Part shown: positions 1-5,626 of the stretch, in pieces
Position numbering within the stretch: the stretch's first letter is position 1
Layout of the letters: each line of letters opens with the position of its first letter
From: JANNHK01 sp034408875
GTDB taxonomy: Bacteria > Actinomycetota > Acidimicrobiia > IMCC26256 > PALSA-610
Reading direction: 5' to 3'
Length of the DNA stretch: 10,495 bases
Assembly: GCA_034408875.1 (NCBI GenBank)
Contig: JAWXCJ010000170.1
Coordinates: 1 to 10,495 of the forward strand
Position numbers and translations under genes: made by a program
Notes under the pieces: generated by a model
Told to the model about the DNA's origin: nothing
Database searches by the model: none
Seen by the model: the letters and a program-made list of their open reading frames with translations, nothing else

Positions 1-147
1 AGCCGGCCGGAGCGGAGAGGTGGGGGCTCACCGCTTCGGCCGACTCCGCTACCAATTGTTACCAGACAAGTGGCGGCTCGACCACTCCGGGCGGTGGAAA
101 TGCCACGTTGTCCTGCCACAGGGCCCGCTCTGGGGCAGGATGGGGCC
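1..147. other. Left-edge upstream region of the RNase D gene, no confident gene
   Basis: I see no supported gene here. An AT-rich patch at 50-61 (TACCAATTGTTA) is an imperfect palindrome around CAATTG and stands out against the GC-rich background; it could be part of a promoter or operator. A minus-strand gene reading off the left edge could start at the GTG at 31, because that frame has no stop to position 1, but ten codons are too few to support a call. Imperfect inverted repeats (for example CCTGCC at 112-117 with GGCAGG at 134-139) lie just before the RNase D start. Confidence 0.4.
136..141 (+). promoter_or_regulatory. Candidate -10 element for RNase D, leaderless
   Basis: CAGGAT lies 6 nt before the ATG at 148, the spacing that puts transcription start on the A of the start codon. 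It resembles the TAGGAT and TAGCCT hexamers found at the same distance from other starts in this window. No convincing -35 is visible. The same bases include AGGA, so a weak Shine-Dalgarno reading is possible instead. Confidence 0.4.
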
Positions 148-1290
148 ATGGAACCGACGTGGATCGACGAGCCCGCGGCGCTCGACGACCTCGTTGCCCA
201 ATTGGTGCACGAACCGCGGTACGCCGTCGACACGGAGTTCCACGGCGAGAAGACCTACTGGCCCCGGCTCGCGCTCGTGCAGATCGCGTGGCCCACGGGT
301 CTGGCGCTCATCGATCCGCTGCAGCTCGACCTCACACCGCTGGCCGCGGTGTTCGGCGGACCGGGATGCATGGTCGCCCACGCCGCGGAACAGGACCTGA
401 CGATCCTCGCCCGCGCGACGGGCCGGGGCCCCACGCACCTCTTCGACACGCAGATCGCCGCCGGTTTCATCGGGCTCGGGTCGCCGTCGCTCGTGTTGCT
501 CGTCGAGAAGCTGTTGGGCGCCAAGCTCGGCAAGGGCGACCGGTTGACCGACTGGACCCGGCGCCCGCTCAACGACAACCAGCGCGCGTACGCGGCCGCC
601 GACGTCGAGCACCTGTTGGCACTGCACGACGTGCTCCTCGAACGCCTCGACGAAAACGGGCGCTCCGAATGGGCGCTCGACGAGTGCGAAGAACGGCGGG
701 TACGTATCCGCACCCGGCCCGAACCCGAGTTGGCGTGGTGGAAGACAAAGGGCGCGCGCCAACTCCGCGGGAAGACGCGCGGTGTCGCGCAGGAGGTCGT
801 GGCCTGGCGCGAGCGCAACGCCGAGCGCCTCGACGTGCCACCGCGATACGTCCTGTCCGAACTGGCGCTGACCGGCATCATCCACCGGCCGCCGAAGACG
901 CGCGACGAGCTGTCGACAGTCCGCGGGCTCGACACCCGGTCCCTGCGAGACGGAACCGCGACCGAATTGCTCGCCGCGGTCGATCGGGGCCTGAACCTCG
1001 ACCCGGCCGCGTTGCAACTGCCCGAGTCCGACAAGGTCGACCGGTCGTTGGCGCCCGCCGTCACCGTGCTCGGCGCGTGGCTGGCGCAGCGCGCGTCCGA
1101 ACTGGGGCTCGACTCCGGGGTGCTGGCGACCCGGCACGATCTCTCGCAGTTGCTCCAAGGCAACGACAGCCGGCTCGCGTCGGGCTGGCGGGCCGAGTTG
1201 GTCGGCGAGCCGCTGCAACGGCTGTTGAAGGGGCAGGCGACGCTCACGCTGGCCGACGGCGGTCGTCGCATCGAGCTGATTGATCAGTAG
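148..1290 (+). CDS. rnd: Ribonuclease D (DEDDy 3'-5' exoribonuclease with HRDC domain)
   Basis: A 380-residue protein, close to the usual RNase D length. It would trim 3' ends of tRNA precursors and other small RNAs in the cytoplasm using two metal ions. The exonuclease domain fills roughly residues 5-175: DTEF supplies D28 and E30 (Exo I), the AEQD segment supplies D83 (Exo II), and YAAAD supplies Y148 and D152 (Exo III), a complete DEDDy set. An HRDC domain follows at about residues 195-285, with the WRERNAERLDVPPRYVLSE segment typical of its nucleic-acid-binding helices. The C-terminal 90 residues look like the second HRDC-like helical region of the family. I chose the ATG at 148 because the domain begins right after it and a -10-like hexamer precedes it; the in-frame ATG at 70 would add a proline/arginine-rich stretch unlike the family. 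The luciferase-like gene starts 9 bp downstream. Confidence 0.9.
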   Translation: MEPTWIDEPAALDDLVAQLVHEPRYAVDTEFHGEKTYWPRLALVQIAWPTGLALIDPLQLDLTPLAAVFGGPGCMVAHAAEQDLTILARATGRGPTHLFDTQIAAGFIGLGSPSLVLLVEKLLGAKLGKGDRLTDWTRRPLNDNQRAYAAADVEHLLALHDVLLERLDENGRSEWALDECEERRVRIRTRPEPELAWWKTKGARQLRGKTRGVAQEVVAWRERNAERLDVPPRYVLSELALTGIIHRPPKTRDELSTVRGLDTRSLRDGTATELLAAVDRGLNLDPAALQLPESDKVDRSLAPAVTVLGAWLAQRASELGLDSGVLATRHDLSQLLQGNDSRLASGWRAELVGEPLQRLLKGQATLTLADGGRRIELIDQ

Positions 1291-1293
1291 CCT
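1288..1293 (+). promoter_or_regulatory. Candidate -10 element overlapping the RNase D stop codon
   Basis: TAGCCT starts with the RNase D stop codon TAG and ends 6 nt before the ATG at 1300. This is the spacing of a leaderless promoter. There is no Shine-Dalgarno in the 9-bp gap (CCTCCGGGC), so the downstream gene either uses this promoter or depends on coupling to RNase D translation. No clear -35 is seen. Confidence 0.4.
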
Positions 1294-1299
1294 CCGGGC

Positions 1300-2061
1300 A
1301 TGGGTCGATTTCGGGTCGGGGTGCAGTTGCACCCGCAGGCAACGACTGTCGCCGCGTTGCGCGACGCGTGGCGCGCGGCAGACGGTCTCGGTGTCGACAG
1401 CATCTGGATCTGGGATCACTTCTTCCCGCTGTACGGCGACCCGAATGCCGCACACTTCGAGGCGTACACGTTGCTCGGGGCCATGGCGGTCGAAACCGAA
1501 CGGGCGCAGATCGGTGCGCTCGTGACGTGCAACCCGTACCGCAACGCGAACTTGCTGGCCGACATGGCCCGCACGATCGATCACCTGAGCGGCGGCCGCT
1601 TCGTGCTCGGTATCGGGTCGGGTTGGTTCGAGCGCGACTTCGACGAATACGGCTACGAGTTCGGCACCGCGCCGAGCCGCCTGCGCGACCTCGACGCCGC
1701 CCTGCCGGTGATCATGGACCGCTTCGCGATGCTGGAACCCGGGCCGACCGGGCGCCTGCCGATCCTCGTGGGTGGCGCGGGCGAGAAGGTGACGTTGCGC
1801 ATCGTCGCCGAACACGCCGACGCGTGGAACTCATTCGGCCCACCGGCACGCTACGCCGAGAAGAACAAGGTCCTGAACGAGTGGTGCGCCCGCCTCGACC
1901 GCAACCCGCGCACGGTCGAGCGCACCGTCGCAATCAACGCGAGTGAAGTCGACGACTGGCAGGCCTACCTCGACGCGGGCGCCGAGCACATCATTGTGAT
2001 GGCCGGCCCGCCGTTCGACCTCGAACCCGTCCGCGCCCTCGTCAAGATCGCGAACTCCTAA
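1300..2061 (+). CDS. Luciferase-like (LLM class) probable F420-dependent oxidoreductase, compact
   Basis: A 253-residue TIM-barrel flavin/F420 oxidoreductase of the bacterial luciferase superfamily. Family hallmarks are the N-terminal strand with FRVGVQLHPQ, the segment GVDSIWIWDHF at about residues 34-44, the RTIDHLSGGRFVLGIGSGWF stretch with GIGSGW at 104-109, and ILVGGAGEKVTLRIVAEHADAWN, which forms the cofactor phosphate-binding end of the barrel. It most recalls the actinobacterial group named after Rv1855c (my recollection). Most relatives are about 280-340 residues. Here the segment between the EYGYEFG motif and ILVGG is short, lacking the usual WTGE-type insertion and its aromatic loop. 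Substrate cannot be inferred. Cofactor F420 rather than FMN is inferred from the subgroup, not from a diagnostic residue. It starts 9 bp after RNase D on the same strand, so the two may be co-transcribed, and it ends before a large inverted repeat. Confidence 0.8.
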   Translation: MGRFRVGVQLHPQATTVAALRDAWRAADGLGVDSIWIWDHFFPLYGDPNAAHFEAYTLLGAMAVETERAQIGALVTCNPYRNANLLADMARTIDHLSGGRFVLGIGSGWFERDFDEYGYEFGTAPSRLRDLDAALPVIMDRFAMLEPGPTGRLPILVGGAGEKVTLRIVAEHADAWNSFGPPARYAEKNKVLNEWCARLDRNPRTVERTVAINASEVDDWQAYLDAGAEHIIVMAGPPFDLEPVRALVKIANS

Positions 2062-2067
2062 CCCGTT

Positions 2068-2118
2068 CGAAATTGCGCCGTACGGCGACCGAAACGGTCG
2101 TCAGATGGCGCAATTTCG
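2068..2118. terminator. Nested inverted repeat between convergent genes, probable bidirectional terminator
   Basis: CGAAATTGCGCC (2068-2079) and GGCGCAATTTCG (2107-2118) are perfect 12-bp arms. Inside them is a second perfect hairpin, CGACCG (2086-2091), loop AAA, CGGTCG (2095-2100). The structure fills nearly the whole gap between the oxidoreductase stop (2061) and the stop of the convergent acyl-CoA dehydrogenase (2124), so it can serve both strands. There is no U-tract on either side, which is common for actinobacterial terminators. Confidence 0.65.
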
Positions 2119-2123
2119 GCTCG

Positions 2124-3239
2124 TTACGCGGGTTCTTCGGCGAGGATCTTGCCGATGCGGAGCGCTTGCGGGGTCGCGGCGCCGAGCGAGAACTCGTACT
2201 GCTTGAGCCACAGGAAGTACCGGTGGATGGCGTAGTCGAGGTCGATGCTGACGCCGCCGTGGATGTGCAGCGCCGCGTGCCCGATGCGGTTGCCGCCGTC
2301 GGATGCCCAGAACTTCGCGGTCGCGACTTCGAGCGGGTCGTCACGGCCCTCGTCGAGGTGCGTTGCCGCGCACATCATCGTGAGCTCGATCGCCTGCGCG
2401 TCGATGAAGCAGTCGGCCATGCGCTGCCCGACCGCCTGGAACGTTCCGATGGCGCGGTCGAACTGCTTGCGGTCGCAGGTGTACTGCGCGGTGATGCGCA
2501 GCGCCTGTTCGGCGAGACCGGAAATGATGGCGCACGTCGCGACCGTGGTGCGGTTGAGCGTCCACGCGAGGATCTCGCGGCCCTCACCCGGCGCGCCGAG
2601 GCGGGCGTCGTCGCCGACCGTGACGCCGGCCAGTTGCACCTCGAACACCGGCTCGTGGTTCATCGTCACTTGCTTGGTCGCGGTGAGACCCGCGGCCCCG
2701 GCCGGGACGATGAACACCTCGACGCCGTCACTCGTACTCGCGGGGATCAAGACGCTCTCGGCGACGTGCATGGCGGGCACGTTCGACTTGGTGCCGGTGA
2801 TACGCCAGCTGTCGCCGTCTTTCGTCGCGGTCGTCGCGGGCTGCAACGGATCGGCTCCGAGTTCGACGAGGGCGGCGGTGAGGATCACGTCGCCGGAGAT
2901 CAGCTTCGAGAGCACCGCCTGTTGGGCGTCGCTTCCGAACCGGGCGATCGGGAGTCCGCCGGAGACGAGCGCCGCGACGGCCGGGAGCGGCGCGACGTTG
3001 CCGCCGACCTCGCGCAGCACGAGGCACAGGTCGAGGAAGCCGAAGCCGAGCCCGCCGACCGATTCGGGGAACGCGATGCCGAGCAGGTTCGCCTTGGCGA
3101 ACTCGGCCCAGGTGTCGCGGTCGTACCAGTCGTCGGAGTTGTCGCGTTCTTTCAGGTGCGTCAGCGACATGCGGTCTTCGAGGATGCGCGCCGCAAGGCC
3201 GCGCAGTTCCTCTTGCGATTCGGTGAGTGAGAAGTCCAC
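2124..3239 (-). CDS. fadE27: Acyl-CoA dehydrogenase, beta-like subunit of a steroid side-chain heterotetramer (FadE27/ChsE5 type)
   Basis: A 371-residue acyl-CoA dehydrogenase-fold protein. The helical N-terminus (MDFSLTESQEEL) and the C-terminal helical domain are clear. The C-terminal half keeps the FAD-contacting segment CDRKQFDRAIGTFQAVGQRM and the IHGGVSIDLDYAIHRYF helix. By contrast the middle domain is degenerate: the YTEPDAGTD motif is replaced by LVELGADP, and the position of the catalytic glutamate reads TLNRTTVA, with no acid. That pattern is known for the non-catalytic partner of mycobacterial ChsE alpha2-beta2 enzymes, where FAD sites are shared between subunits; from memory the sequence most resembles FadE27. 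The start is the GTG at 3239, with AAGGA (3247-3251) 7 nt upstream. It begins 16 bp after its partner's stop, clearly the same operon. Role in cholesterol-like side-chain desaturation is inferred from the partner, the operator upstream and the family. Confidence 0.8.
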   Translation of the reverse strand: MDFSLTESQEELRGLAARILEDRMSLTHLKERDNSDDWYDRDTWAEFAKANLLGIAFPESVGGLGFGFLDLCLVLREVGGNVAPLPAVAALVSGGLPIARFGSDAQQAVLSKLISGDVILTAALVELGADPLQPATTATKDGDSWRITGTKSNVPAMHVAESVLIPASTSDGVEVFIVPAGAAGLTATKQVTMNHEPVFEVQLAGVTVGDDARLGAPGEGREILAWTLNRTTVATCAIISGLAEQALRITAQYTCDRKQFDRAIGTFQAVGQRMADCFIDAQAIELTMMCAATHLDEGRDDPLEVATAKFWASDGGNRIGHAALHIHGGVSIDLDYAIHRYFLWLKQYEFSLGAATPQALRIGKILAEEPA

Positions 3240-3255
3240 GATGTGTTCCTTACGC

Positions 3256-4434
3256 TCAGCGCGGGCTTCCGGGCATGCCGAGCCCGAAGATCGCGATCAG
3301 GTCACGCTGCATCTCGTTCGTGCCACCGCCGAACGTGAGGATGTGCATCGAGCGCAACAGCCGCTCGACCCGGCCCCGCAGCACGGCGCCGGGGGAATCG
3401 AGTGACAACGTGGCCGCGTCGCCCATGATCTCCATGAGCAGGCGGGCCGCTTCCATGTAGAACTCGGTGCCGAACACCTTGATGACCGACGCGTCGGCCG
3501 GGTTCAGCGGTGCGCCGCTCTGCGCGAGCCACGCGACCCGCCAGTTGGCGATGCGCAGGAACTCGAGCTTGGCGTGCACCTTGCCCAGGTTGACCTGCAC
3601 CCACTCCTGGTCGATGACCCGGCGGCCGTCGGCCAGCTTGGTGTCCTGCGCCCACCGGCGTACGTCGCCGAGCACGCGCTCGATCACACCCGACGAACAC
3701 AGCGTGACTCGCTCGTGGTTGAGCTGGTTGGTGATGAGGCTCCAGCCCTCGTTCTCGCCGCCGACCAGGTTGCCCGCCGGCACGCGCACGTCTTCGTAGT
3801 ACGTCGTGGTCGTGTTCAGGCCGCCGAAGTTGTCGATCGGCACGGCGCTGAAGCCGGGGGTATCGGTGGGCACGATGATGATCGAGATGCCCTTGTGCTT
3901 TTTGACCTCTTTGTTCGTGCGCACCGCGAGCCACACGTAGTCGGAACCGGTCGCGAGACTCGTGAACACCTTCTGGCCGTTGATGATGTATTCGTCGCCG
4001 TCGCGCACCGCTTCGGTCTTGAGCGACGCGAGGTCGGTGCCCGCGTCGGGTTCGGTGTACCCGATCGCGAAGTGGATCTCGCCCGCGAGGATCTTCGGCA
4101 CGTAGAACTGTTTCTGCTCCTCGCTGCCGTACCGCATGATCGTCGGCGCGACCGAGTTGATCGTGAGCATCGGCACCGGCGCACCCGCGCGCATCGACTC
4201 GTCGAAGAACACGAACTGCTCGATGGGTGTGAGGCCCTTGCCGCCCCACTCCTTGGGCCAGCCGACGCCGGACCAGCCGTCGGACGCCATTTTCTTCCAC
4301 GTGTCCTTCGATGCCTGACCGATGCCTTCGCCTTCGCGCATCTGGTCTTCGATCTCGGGGGTGAGCAGTTGCTCGTAGTAGGCGCGCAGTTCGTCGCGCA
4401 GCGCCTCTTGTTCCTTCGAAAGCCCGACGTACAT
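3256..4434 (-). CDS. fadE26: Acyl-CoA dehydrogenase, catalytic subunit of a steroid side-chain heterotetramer (FadE26/ChsE4 type)
   Basis: A 392-residue acyl-CoA dehydrogenase. It carries APVPMLTINSVAPTI, the family signature GYTEPDAGTDLAS (residues 125-137), INGQKVFTS (151-159), and TNQLNHERV, where E241 is the likely catalytic base in the position used by isovaleryl- and long-chain-type enzymes. The C-terminal LTFGGGTNEMQRDLI motif is intact. Its C-terminal domain lacks the usual R-x-Q-F FAD-contact segment (the region reads VRRWAQDTK...), which the downstream gene retains. From memory it closely resembles Mycobacterium FadE26 (ChsE4), which pairs with FadE27 (ChsE5) to introduce the alpha-beta double bond into C8/C5 steroid side-chain CoA thioesters in the cytoplasm; electrons would go to electron-transfer flavoprotein. 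The ATG at 4434 is preceded by AGGGGAG 4 nt upstream. A KstR-type box at 4451-4464 lies directly before the gene. An ordinary branched-chain acyl-CoA dehydrogenase is the alternative, made less likely by the unequal pair. Confidence 0.85.
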   Translation of the reverse strand: MYVGLSKEQEALRDELRAYYEQLLTPEIEDQMREGEGIGQASKDTWKKMASDGWSGVGWPKEWGGKGLTPIEQFVFFDESMRAGAPVPMLTINSVAPTIMRYGSEEQKQFYVPKILAGEIHFAIGYTEPDAGTDLASLKTEAVRDGDEYIINGQKVFTSLATGSDYVWLAVRTNKEVKKHKGISIIIVPTDTPGFSAVPIDNFGGLNTTTTYYEDVRVPAGNLVGGENEGWSLITNQLNHERVTLCSSGVIERVLGDVRRWAQDTKLADGRRVIDQEWVQVNLGKVHAKLEFLRIANWRVAWLAQSGAPLNPADASVIKVFGTEFYMEAARLLMEIMGDAATLSLDSPGAVLRGRVERLLRSMHILTFGGGTNEMQRDLIAIFGLGMPGSPR

Positions 4435-4450
4435 ACCGCTCCCCTAGTTC

Positions 4451-4464
4451 TAGAACGTGTTCTA
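4451..4464. promoter_or_regulatory. KstR-type operator
   Basis: TAGAACGTGTTCTA matches every fixed base of the published KstR consensus TnnAACnnGTTnnA and is a palindrome of two 6-bp arms around GT. KstR is the TetR-family repressor of cholesterol catabolism genes in mycobacteria and rhodococci, relieved by steroid acyl-CoA intermediates. The site lies 16 bp before the start codon of the FadE26-like gene and overlaps its likely -10 element, as expected for repression. The repressor itself is not in this window. Confidence 0.8.
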
Positions 4465-4486
4465 TCTTTGCCGACCGGAGCCCCAA
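4459..4486 (-). promoter_or_regulatory. Candidate promoter of the acyl-CoA dehydrogenase operon
   Basis: On the minus strand TTGGGG (plus 4481-4486) is followed after 16 nt by TAGAAC (plus 4459-4464), an acceptable -35/-10 pair. The -10 is the upstream arm of the KstR box. Transcription would begin near 4452, giving a leader of about 17 nt that holds the AGGGGAG ribosome site. Confidence 0.4.
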
Positions 4487-4490
4487 ATCA

Positions 4491-4539
4491 CAACTGGCGT
4501 ACCTGAGGCAGGCGCCGTCTGCCTGAGTGACGCCAGTTG
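4491..4539 (-). terminator. Inverted repeat after the short-chain dehydrogenase gene, probable terminator
   Basis: CAACTGGCGT (4491-4500) and ACGCCAGTTG (4530-4539) form perfect 10-bp arms. A nested stem AGGCAG (4506-4511) / CTGCCT (4519-4524) sits within. It begins 8 bp beyond the dehydrogenase stop on the minus strand and ends before the KstR-controlled promoter. It would therefore separate the ferredoxin/SDR transcript from the acyl-CoA dehydrogenase transcript. No U-tract is present. Confidence 0.6.
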
Positions 4540-4546
4540 GAGCGGA

Positions 4547-5368
4547 TCAGCCGCTCGGGGGCATCCGCAGATCGAAGTCGACTTGACCCGTGTACAGGGA
4601 ACCGACGAAGCCGCCGTCGGCGTCGAGCGCGATGCCGGTCACGAACGACGCACGCGGGCTGCCAAGGAACACGAGTGGCCACGCCTGCTCGGCCGCGGTC
4701 GCGTGCCGTCCGAGCGGGATCGGGAAGTTGTCCATGAACGCCTTGCCGTTGGCCTTCTCGAACTCGGGCATCATCGGCGTGTCGGTGGGGCCCGGGTTGA
4801 GGCAGTTGATGCGAATGCCTTGTTGTGCGAGCGCGTGTGAGCGGTACGCCGTGTACGCGTTGATCGCTTCCTTCGACGTTCCGTAGGCGTTCGCGATGCG
4901 GGCCGGGTCCTCTTCGCACCATGCCCGTGCCGCGGCGAAGTCCGCGCTGGTTATCAGCGGCAGCAACGTCGGGAGGTTGGGGATCCATCCGATACCCGCC
5001 GTGGACGAGATGCTCGCGATCGCGGAACCTTCGGGCATCATCGGGATGACCTGCTCGGTGAGGTGACGCAGCCCGCAGAAATTCACGAGCATCACGTCGA
5101 GCCCGGGGAACGTGTTGGGCAGACCGGCACAGTTGAAGAGGTTGTTGACGATCTTGCCGATGCGATTGATCGCCGCGTCGATCTGCTCGGGATCGCGGAG
5201 GTCGCACTCGGTGAAGCTGGCGAGCCCGCTCATGTCCGGCTTCTTGATGTCGAGCGCGTGCACTTCGGCACCCAGGTCGACCAGGATCGCGGTCGTCGCG
5301 GCGCCCATGCCCGACGCCGCGCCCGAGACGATGATTCGCTTGCCCTCGTAGCCCAGGACATCCTTCAC
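4547..5368 (-). CDS. Short-chain dehydrogenase/reductase, 3-alpha-hydroxysteroid dehydrogenase/carbonyl reductase type
   Basis: A 273-residue classical-fold SDR. It shows the dinucleotide loop GAASGMG (16-22), an acidic D40 at the end of strand 2 (NAD(H) preference), NCAG (79-82), N96, S122 in ISSTAG, and YGTSK giving Y162 and K166, followed by the NCLNPGPTDTPM segment. The gap from catalytic Ser to Tyr is 40 residues instead of the usual 12-14; such an insertion before the Tyr is a feature of the Comamonas 3-alpha-HSD/carbonyl reductase group, so a hydroxysteroid or related substrate is plausible. The GTG start at 5368 follows the ferredoxin stop by 10 bp and is preceded by GGAG (5375-5378) 6 nt upstream; the stop TGA runs straight into that site, favouring translational coupling. 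In-frame starts further upstream would overlap the ferredoxin gene. Its place beside a FadE26/27 pair supports steroid metabolism. Exact substrate is unknown. Confidence 0.82.
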   Translation of the reverse strand: MKDVLGYEGKRIIVSGAASGMGAATTAILVDLGAEVHALDIKKPDMSGLASFTECDLRDPEQIDAAINRIGKIVNNLFNCAGLPNTFPGLDVMLVNFCGLRHLTEQVIPMMPEGSAIASISSTAGIGWIPNLPTLLPLITSADFAAARAWCEEDPARIANAYGTSKEAINAYTAYRSHALAQQGIRINCLNPGPTDTPMMPEFEKANGKAFMDNFPIPLGRHATAAEQAWPLVFLGSPRASFVTGIALDADGGFVGSLYTGQVDFDLRMPPSG

Positions 5369-5378
5369 GAGGATCTCC

Positions 5379-5567
5379 TCACTCGGCGACGATGGCGCGT
5401 TCGGGGCAGTTCTCCGCGCCGATGCGGGCCTGATCGGCCCGGGCACCTTCCACCTCGGGCGCGATGACCTCGCAGTGCCCGAAGTCGTCGGGTGCGAACA
5501 CGTCCGGGGCGAGCACGTAGCAGCGGCCGTGGCCAACACACAGATCGGGATCGACGCGGACCTTCAT
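5379..5567 (-). CDS. Small 3Fe-4S ferredoxin (FdxD-like)
   Basis: A 62-residue ferredoxin. The cluster ligands are C10 and C16 in CVGHGRC, and C54 in CPE; H13 replaces the fourth cysteine. That is the C-x2-H-x2-C...CP pattern of actinobacterial 3Fe-4S ferredoxins that donate electrons to cytochromes P450. C32 is an extra cysteine outside the motif. The ATG at 5567 gives the standard N-terminus MKVRVDPDLC; a TAGGAT hexamer 7 nt upstream suggests a leaderless mRNA, and there is no Shine-Dalgarno. Starts further upstream add a sequence unlike ferredoxins. It is the first gene of a two-gene unit with the SDR. In Mycobacterium tuberculosis the ferredoxin gene fdxD likewise neighbours an SDR gene and fadE26/fadE27, so a role with a steroid P450 (CYP125/CYP142 type) is likely; no P450 lies in this window. 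Confidence 0.88.
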   Translation of the reverse strand: MKVRVDPDLCVGHGRCYVLAPDVFAPDDFGHCEVIAPEVEGARADQARIGAENCPERAIVAE

Positions 5568-5574
5568 CACGCTG

Positions 5575-5580
5575 ATCCTA
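5575..5580 (-). promoter_or_regulatory. Candidate -10 element of the ferredoxin gene, leaderless
   Basis: TAGGAT on the minus strand lies 7 nt before the ATG at 5567. Transcription would start at or next to the start codon. No strong -35 is visible. Confidence 0.5.
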
Positions 5581-5612
5581 GAGGCCGATGCGGCGTGACC
5601 ATCGCGACTGCG

Positions 5613-5618
5613 TAGCAT
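5613..5618 (+). promoter_or_regulatory. Candidate -10 element of the PI-PLC-like lipoprotein gene
   Basis: TAGCAT lies 8 nt before the GTG at 5627, which supports that start over the ATG at 5588 lying upstream of the element. It faces away from the ferredoxin promoter 32 bp away. No Shine-Dalgarno precedes the GTG. Confidence 0.45.
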
Positions 5619-5626
5619 CCTCCACC

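Noticed and set aside
70..147. Upstream ATG giving RNase D 26 extra residues
   Set aside because: The extension is unlike the family, and the ATG at 148 matches the domain start with a suitable upstream element.
49..1815. A 588-codon open frame on the minus strand across RNase D and the luciferase-like gene
   Set aside because: It is antisense to two well-recognised proteins, has low-complexity Arg/Glu/Val-rich composition and no family motif. Long antisense frames are expected where codons end in G or C.
2073..3230. A 385-codon plus-strand frame opposite the FadE27-like gene
   Set aside because: Composition is shadow-like (Arg/Glu/Asp/Val repeats) and the opposite strand encodes a clear acyl-CoA dehydrogenase with a ribosome site.
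3574..4506. A 310-codon plus-strand frame opposite the FadE26-like gene
   Set aside because: Shadow of a strongly supported gene; it would also read through the KstR box.
5109..5116. AACGTGTT core resembling a second KstR half-site pair
   Set aside because: The flanking T and A of the consensus are absent and it lies inside the SDR coding sequence.
5369..5539. Upstream start for the short-chain dehydrogenase
   Set aside because: It would overlap almost the whole ferredoxin gene; the GTG at 5368 has GGAG at the right distance.
5588..5626. ATG at 5588 as start of the PLC-like lipoprotein
   Set aside because: It adds 13 polar residues before the signal peptide. The GTG at 5627 gives a proper lipoprotein signal and follows a -10-like TAGCAT.
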